Source: Mesocentrotus franciscanus (taxonomy: Eukaryota > Echinodermata > Echinoidea > Camarodonta > Strongylocentrotidae). Taken from it: a stretch of 64,000 nt of DNA. Below, one piece after another: positions 58,234 through 64,000 of this stretch (positions are counted from its first letter, which is position 1; each line of letters opens with the position of its first letter). The notes under the pieces are model-generated. The model made no database searches, was not told the DNA's origin, and was given only the letters and a program-made list of their open reading frames with translations. The position numbers were made by a program, and so were the translations under genes. The DNA is taken from positions 27,528,923-27,592,922 of the forward strand of contig CP137667.1 of NCBI GenBank assembly GCA_037976565.1, read 5' to 3'.

Positions 58234-58574
58234 GTGTCGTGGTCGAGTGGTTTAAGGCGCTTGACTGGAGATGCGAAGGTCGAGGGTACGAATCCCGACA
58301 CGGCACTAATATCCTTTGGCAAGATATTAACCTGCACTTGCTACTCTCCACCCAGGTGTTAAATGGGTACCCGGTAGGATGCGACCGTCATTATTGGTCA
58401 AATAGTTTTAGAGCGTCAAGTAACGCCTGGCTGGAATGCTCCCCAGGGAGTGGAGATTGTGCACACAGTGTGTGCGGGCAAGCACTGAATCCAATGACCG
58501 GGGTAATAGTATATCTGTAAAGCGCTTAGAGACATTTGTATTAAGCGCTATATAAAAGCTGAATATTATTATTT
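58234..58574 (+). mobile_element. Complete tRNA-derived SINE
   Basis: The head (58234-58307) is tRNA-like: a 7-bp acceptor pairing GTGTCGT with ACGGCAC, an A box TGGTCGAGTGG, and a B box GGGTACGAATCCC with one departure from consensus. The body follows (AGGTGTTAAATGGGTACCCG, GGCTGGAATGCTCCCCAGGG, CCGGGGTAATAG). The tail is AGCGCTATATAAAAGCTG with ATATTATTATT. It is the only SINE copy in the window with both head and tail. The head most resembles a Leu- or Ser-type tRNA, but the T stem is degenerate, so it is not a tRNA gene. Confidence 0.85.
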
Positions 58575-58732
58575 CGATTATTAAAATACACTAGTTCACA
58601 GATTGTCATCGATAATTTCCATTACACTGGCTGAAATATGTCACGGACCACTACACCTCGGAATGAACTCTGTTTAGGGCGATTCTCCCACCGTGGATCT
58701 TACCTTTCAATTCAATTCCTTTCATATTTGTG

Positions 58733-59222
58733 TTGCACTTGACCAATTTAATTCGTTTGGCACTGCCCCTTGAAAGGCGGTCAAGACCATTTCCTGAAAC
58801 CGTTGATATTTGTGACCGGAATGAGGCGCTGGGAGCACAGAATATTACCATGATTACTTCAATTGTTTACACGATCACAAAATCTTTCGAGAAATCGACT
58901 CAAGAGTATTTTTCAATACCCTATATCCTATAGAATCAGCTTACGCAATACGCCACTGCCATGTTCGCGCATTTCAATAGGTGGCACACAAGGCTATCGA
59001 AATTGCCTCAGGTTGATTTGATAAATTGAGGTCTTTGCCAGCCTTTAAACAAGATCCCTTCAATTCCGTACATTTTTCTATTTCACCTGACCTATATTAT
59101 ACGTTGGCTAACCCTTTTGAAAGAGCGGTCAAGAACATTCCTGGCACCCATTGATATTTGTGACTAGAGTTGAGGCCTAGCTGGGCTGGGAGCAGCGTGG
59201 CGCCGGGAAAACAGAATGTTAC
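58733..59222 (+). repeat. Two diverged tandem copies, offset ~360 bp
   Basis: CTTGAAAGGCGGTCAAGACC ... TTGATATTTGTGACCGGAAT ... GGGAGCACAGAATATTAC recurs as TTGAAAGAGCGGTCAAGAAC ... TTGATATTTGTGACTAGAGT ... GGAAAACAGAATGTTAC. Confidence 0.7.
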
Positions 59223-59449
59223 TTGAAAATTAGCCAGGAAATGATTATTTGCTTATACTTAGGGGGCATGCCATTTAATGTCATCACCGGAGCGAGGGAT
59301 GTCTTTGAAAGGATGACGTAAGGAGATGGATTGATGGTGGTTGAGAAGTGACAAGGGTGAATTGAAGGGTGAACGGTTTGCATAACAACAAGGGGAAATG
59401 AAGACCATGTTAACATTCAGCGGAGGATATGGGTACGAGAGATAGAAAT

Positions 59450-59570
59450 AGAGAGGGAGCGTCAGGGGGAATGGAAGGTAAAGCGAAGGTGAAGGAGGGG
59501 GCAGCGAGAGAGCGAGAGAGAAAGAGAAATATACATATATAATATATAGAGAGAGAGAGAGAGAAACAAA
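59450..59570 (+). repeat. GA-rich microsatellite
   Basis: AGAGAGGGAG, GAGAGAGCGAGAGAGAAAG and a terminal (GA)n run. Minus-strand frames across it are translations. Confidence 0.85.
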
Positions 59571-59639
59571 GTGGAAAACAAACAGAGCTGTAGCTTTAGA
59601 CAAAATAATATGACAAGATATAGAGGGACAACGAGGAGA

Positions 59640-60303
59640 TTAGTATCAAAATGAGATAATGTTTGTTGTATATGTATTTATTTCTTCATTTATTTTATTC
59701 ATTTATCTATTTATTTCATATCTTTGACCAACCAGAAATAGCCTGGTCAGTTACAAATATCCATGTACAGTAAATCAAAGATAAATTAAAGTAGAAAATA
59801 CATTCATAACGGTATGGGTCCTCCACAGTTTTCTTGGGAGGTAGGGGACAAAGATAAAAGTTTAGTGTTTAAAAACATAAATGCACTTATCACTACTGAT
59901 AGTAGGAGTAATATGAAAGCAATGGGAGACTAATACACAGGCTAGTCAAATGTTTTCTATTTGGTCATTATGCCATCTACAACTCTGATATTAACGATGT
60001 TATCCATCTGTCCATTATACGTTTATGACAACAAATATTCACGCACAATGATCATTAGATCTTTGGATATCATAAGAATAACTCCGTAACTCCATAAGAA
60101 GCAACTCCGGAAAGTAATACCTCAATTGAAGGACGCAAGTCATGCCTCGGTGCTTATGACAATGAGGGTAACATCTAGCAACCAATAGAGCATGCTAATA
60201 CCAATTAGACTCTCGAGGCATTCACCACATGTTTCAAATATCAAAGTATAATGCCTAATGTCTTGAAACTTTTTTCGGGGAATTTAACCGTACACCAATT
60301 TAC
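59640..60303. other. No gene recognised
   Basis: A TTTATT-rich stretch near 59670-59725 followed by unassigned AT-rich sequence. Confidence 0.5.
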
Positions 60304-60468
60304 CAATAGGGACTTTTAGATTTGCACGTCGACATTGTGGACTGCAACGTGTGACGTCCTTATAAGGCACTGTGATGTCCTTTTAAGGCACTGGGCCGTG
60401 CCCGGCAGTGCCTTAACACAATGTCACACGCGGCAGTCCACGCTCTCGTCAAAATCTAAAAGTCCTTA
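60304..60468. mobile_element. Foldback element with AATAGGGACTTTTAGATTT end, copy 1
   Basis: The arms GTGGACTGCAACGTGTGACG and TGTCACACGCGGCAGTCCAC, and the ends GGGACTTTTAGATTT and AAATCTAAAAGTCC, form one long hairpin. The core at 60391-60408 is CTGGGCCGTGCCCGGCAG. TCCTTATAAGGCACTG and TCCTTTTAAGGCACTG lie in the left arm only. Confidence 0.9.
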
Positions 60469-60615
60469 ATAGGGACATAGTGGACTGCAACGTGTGACGT
60501 CCTTATAAGGCACTGTGATGTCCTTTTAAGGCACTGCCGGGCACGGCCCAGTGCCTTAACACGATGTCACACGCGGCAGTCCACGCTCTCGTCGTCTAAA
60601 TTTAAAAGTCCTATT
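60468..60615. mobile_element. Foldback element, tandem copy 2 with inverted core
   Basis: It repeats copy 1 from AATAGGGAC to AAAAGTCCTATT. The core at 60534-60551, CTGCCGGGCACGGCCCAG, is the exact reverse complement of the core in copy 1, while the arm sequences keep the same orientation. Confidence 0.9.
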
Positions 60616-60827
60616 AACATTTGGTCAAGAACGTAGCGATATTTCTAGTCATTTGGTAATGATAATGATACTCTTTGATACTGGTATAAAAAGAATGAGA
60701 ACGTAGAAAAATGACAATTCGTCTTCCATATTTCCCGGCCTTCTCTCTACCAACAAGTTTATAACAGGAAATAATTACAAAACATGTAAGAAGGACGGGG
60801 CAATTCTTTTTCATCGCTTTCTATTTT

Positions 60828-61263
60828 GTTTACAATATATTGTCAATTATAGTCAAGTGACCAAAGTAGATGACAACAGGAAGTTGAATAGCCTCGTATT
60901 TATTTCATATGGCAAGTGGGTATATCTTACGCCTATTCCTTTCAAGACTTAACAACCTGATACTAACCTGGTTTTAATAGAAGCTGAAAATGAGAGGAAC
61001 ATGTCAGTGAAAGTTTGAGCAAAACCCGATTAAAAATAGGACAGTTATTAACTTTTGAAGTTGCGAGCAATCAAACACAAATTGGCAATTTGTGACGTAT
61101 CTTGCGAGCTCCTCTATGTGGGCTTCCACTTTAAAGGTGTAGGAAGTTTGGTATTAAAGGGAATAGGCGTAATATATGCTCAGTTGCCATAATACGTTAC
61201 CATTCAACTTCTTTTTGTCATATATTTTGGTCACTTGACTATAACTGACATTATATTGTAAAC
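60828..61263. mobile_element. Foldback element interrupted by a family E fragment
   Basis: TGTTTACAATATATTGTCAA, TATAGTCAAGTGACCAAAGT and TTACGCCTATTCC on the left are mirrored by GGAATAGGCGTAATATATGC, TTTTGGTCACTTGACTATAA and TTATATTGTAAACA on the right. Between the arms (about 60970-61132) lies one arm of family E (GTGAAAGTTTGAGCAAAACC, TTGCGAGCTCCTC). Confidence 0.8.
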
Positions 61264-61362
61264 ACAAATAGCCACGATCATCTTTCATGATGTTGTTAAT
61301 GCAAAAATACCTCCCAAAATAATTATAATAGTAATACACACGATTTCGAATGGCGACTTCCC

Positions 61363-61600
61363 GAGTGCGCCATAAACGCCCACGTCCCTATAAACTAAAA
61401 TACCCACCAAAATAGCCTCGTCTTATGGCAAGAAGGCAAACTACATACCCATTCTCTTAACGAGTAATCCGCCTGCAGCCTTTCAGACGACGAAAAACAA
61501 ATCAAAGCATTAATACGATGTCATTAAGTCAAATGCCACCGGACCAAGTGCCCATAACGCCGACGTCCCTATACAAACGAAAATACCCACCAAGATATTC
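61363..61600 (+). repeat. Short diverged direct repeat
   Basis: GTGCGCCATAAACGCCCACG followed by TCCCTATAAACTAAAATACCC at 61363 resembles GTGCCCATAACGCCGACGTC followed by CCTATACAAACGAAAATACCC at 61548. Confidence 0.6.
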
Positions 61601-62222
61601 AAAACCAAACACAGCAACCGAGTAAAGGGCCCTTTTCCGACCCTCCATTCATGAAGTACATATCGATCATGACCAGTCACAGGCGCCGCAAAGAAAAGTA
61701 ACGACATGAATGACACACCACTTCTCACGGCGCCATTTATATGCATCATTGCATCCCGAGCTCGCTATCAAATGGATCGCGTAACGTGACTATAGACAAG
61801 CAAACTTTCGGCAAATGAGCTTTTGTTAAGTTTATGTTCTGTTTTGTTGTGTTTCGTTTTTTCTTCTTTTGAAAACCAAGATTTTGAAAACTGTTGGGTT
61901 TGTTGTTGATGAGGGCTGTCTAGATCATTGGCAAACTATCAGCGAAACATGGTAAACATCAAGTCCCTTACCCCCCCCCCCAAAAAAAAAACAGGAAGAA
62001 GTTCACATTAAACCAAAAGATTGTCTTTAAATTCCATCATAGCCGTAAGAGGCGGGGGTAGGGAAGGAGGGGGTTGGCTGTTGCCCCGGCATCTTGGGCA
62101 GCAAGGCTGTTTTCATCGTTTTACTTTACATTATATACTGCCAGAATATCGGTAATACACGGTAACCCAGAAGCAACCAACCAACCCCTTTTCTTTCTTT
62201 TCTTTTTAATACATGTAAAGCC
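61601..62222. other. No gene assigned
   Basis: A 79-codon minus-strand frame (61510-61749) starts at ATG and has one hydrophobic stretch (TRLLCLVLNILVGIFVCIG). It overlaps the direct repeat at 61548, has no family match I recognise, and is left unassigned. A C run (61970-61980) and an A run follow. Confidence 0.4.
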
Positions 62223-62650
62223 CGTCGCACACTTCACGATCCTCCTGCGATCCGATTTTCATAGAAAGTTTGGTTATATTGGATATGGAAATCTAATCAA
62301 CCAATATAATCCAGAAATAGGTTCTAAATAATGATAAGAATATAAACAACCGGAATATTAGTGCATTTAATTCTTCTAGTCAGAATAGAACCCGAATCGG
62401 CTTCGAATCGTAGACAATCGCACTAGTGGTCTGACGTCACTACGATTCTGAGGCGATTTAGCTTTTCCCCTCCAAAGAAACATGAGATCAATTGAAATTT
62501 AGATTTTATAAATCATATGACTATTCAGATCCTCGGTCATTAAGATTGTCCACGTTTGAATATTCATATAAAATGCTATCACACATTCTTCCGAAATGAA
62601 ATCGCAGTCAGATCATGTAGGTCCATGGTCAGATCGTGCAGTGTGCTATC
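62223..62650. mobile_element. Inverted-repeat element with CGCACACTTCACGATC ends
   Basis: GTCGCACACTTCACGATCCT, CCTGCGATCCGATTTTCAT on the left; ATGAAATCGCAGTCAGATC and AGATCGTGCAGTGTGCTATC on the right. It is about 430 bp with diverged arms. Confidence 0.65.
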
Positions 62651-63838
62651 AACACAAGCGTGAAGCTGAAAGGGTTAATGACGATGTTCTTGTTTTTCCT
62701 TCTTTCTATTAATTTGTCTGAACATTATCATGCTAGTGGTGTAAAGAGGTAATTGGTTAGGTTCGATTTCATTGATTTTCAACATTTGATTCACCACAAG
62801 GCGGGAAAGCCAATATGTTTATCGAGATAGTACTCCGAATCAGACAATTGAAAATACAGGAAATCGCGACAGCTGGGGAATGATTTATTCTCATTTTTGC
62901 ATTTTCGAAAAACAAATCATGCAAGATTGATCTCTGTTATCTGTTTATCCCTGAAGACACAAGGGACCATAATATTTCTCTTAGGATACTTCTCATCCTC
63001 TATCTCCGGTCCTCTCTCCACTCCCCTCTCGATCTTCCTCCGTCTATGCAACCACCCTTCTCTTCTCCCATCATATTCCCGTGTGTTTCCTCACTCAATC
63101 AGCCTCGTGTTCTCACTGAGCCTCTCCCCTCCCTCTCCCACACGCACACACTCACTAACCATGTCACTCCCTGTCTCGAATTCTTTCTCTGTTCATGTTG
63201 TAAGGTTCATCAAGGAAAGTTTTGTTGAAGGTTTGGTGAAATTAATTTTGTACTCCGTGTTTACGCCACTCAAGTTCTGCTTCAAATCATACTTGAGACT
63301 GGATTACGTCATGATGATATATCAAGGGTTATCTCGTGCAATTATTGATGCATAGTTCTGGTATTGTCATAACTTGTTCATAACTAGCAATTAAATATGC
63401 AAATTGGTAGGCTGCTGTGATAGTTTCCCTCTGAAATTGAATGTGAACAAAATAAAAGGTGAAATATGACATATATCATCACCAATATAAATTCCAACAT
63501 GCGACCCACATAACCAAGGAGATTCACATCTCCTTGGTAAAAACCCGCAAAAAGGTGTTTTGGCGCAATCGGAAAGGACCGGTAGTCTCAATATGAAGTC
63601 CTTTTTTGTGGATTATTAGTTTGCTGGCACAAACCCTTGACAGTCGTTGTGCGTAACAGTGTCTGCAGAATGAGACTACAATATGCTCTGTACTTAAGCC
63701 GCTCCTTACACATTCAGAAAGTGACATATCTATATGCTCTGCTCAAGGCTTTAAGAATTGTGGTTAAGTACCAAGTTAGAGTCTGTACTTGCAGACTAGG
63801 CAATCATGGACAAAACATTGCAGCATACTATTATGTCC
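62651..63838. other. No gene recognised; one small hairpin
   Basis: A perfect 10-bp stem with a 6-base loop lies at 63513-63538 (ACCAAGGAGA, TTCACA, TCTCCTTGGT). Open frames at 62897-63355 and 63637-63912 have no motif. The first is pyrimidine-rich. Confidence 0.5.
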
Positions 63839-63975
63839 AGGGCAGTGTTTCACGAAACCGTCAGAAGTACAAGTTCACCGACATCCCATTGAAAGGCGTG
63901 CATTGTAATTAATACCTGATTCAATGGGATGTCGGTATACTTGTATTTACGACAGTTTCGTGAAACGCTACCCCC
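63839..63975. mobile_element. Hairpin MITE with GTTTCACGAAAC ends
   Basis: GGGCAGTGTTTCACGAAACC and TTCACCGACATCCCATTGAA on the left are mirrored by TTCAATGGGATGTCGGTATA and ACAGTTTCGTGAAACGC on the right. Confidence 0.85.
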
Positions 63976-64000
63976 AAAACTACAAACATTATCACTATTT

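Noticed and set aside
58234..58307. Functional tRNA gene
   Set aside because: The T stem is degenerate and the sequence continues into a SINE body and tail.
61510..61749. 79-codon small membrane protein frame
   Set aside because: One hydrophobic segment is present, but the frame overlaps a DNA-level direct repeat with indels, so coding constraint is not supported.

Overview
This is eukaryotic, AT-rich, repeat-laden draft DNA with no prokaryote-style gene packing. The mix of content best fits an echinoderm (sea urchin-like) or another deuterostome marine invertebrate. It holds one compact rhodopsin-family GPCR, non-LTR retrotransposon relics, tRNA-headed SINEs ending in TATTATTATT, very many short foldback (MITE-like) elements, and CT/GA microsatellites. 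The taxon is inferred from this style, not from a diagnostic gene.

The only convincing protein-coding gene is a class A (rhodopsin-like) GPCR on the minus strand at 33997-35076. Its seven-helix coding region lies in one exon, and a splice acceptor sits just upstream of the ATG. Two broken LINE relics are recognisable on the minus strand. One is a Jockey/CR1-type reverse transcriptase fragment at about 27817-29340. The other is an RNase H plus Cys/His C-terminal remnant at about 8250-8820, seen again at about 16470-17040.

Layout: 1-4.3 kb holds SINE and MITE fragments. About 4.4-5.5 kb is a degenerate GTGCCCCTTTT minisatellite. 5127-12855 and 13356-21071 are two nearly identical 7.7-kb copies separated by exactly 500 N. 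One copy ends and the other begins exactly at the gap edges, so this looks like an unmerged contig or haplotype overlap rather than a biological tandem duplication. 21-27.7 kb holds a 1.5-kb long inverted repeat and several MITEs. 27.8-29.7 kb holds the LINE relic and a SINE. 31-34 kb is a MITE cluster, followed by the GPCR. 36.4-42.8 kb is largely repeat-poor and unassigned; if the GPCR has 5' exons or regulatory DNA nearby, it could lie here. 43-64 kb is again rich in inverted repeats, with a second 500-N gap at 47566-48065.

No operon, pathway or dedicated multi-gene system is visible. The most informative signals are the probable false duplication, a pair of adjacent foldback elements whose central 18 bp are exact reverse complements of each other, several unrelated foldback families that share TTAA-AGG ends, and several that share GGG...GTTTCA ends.
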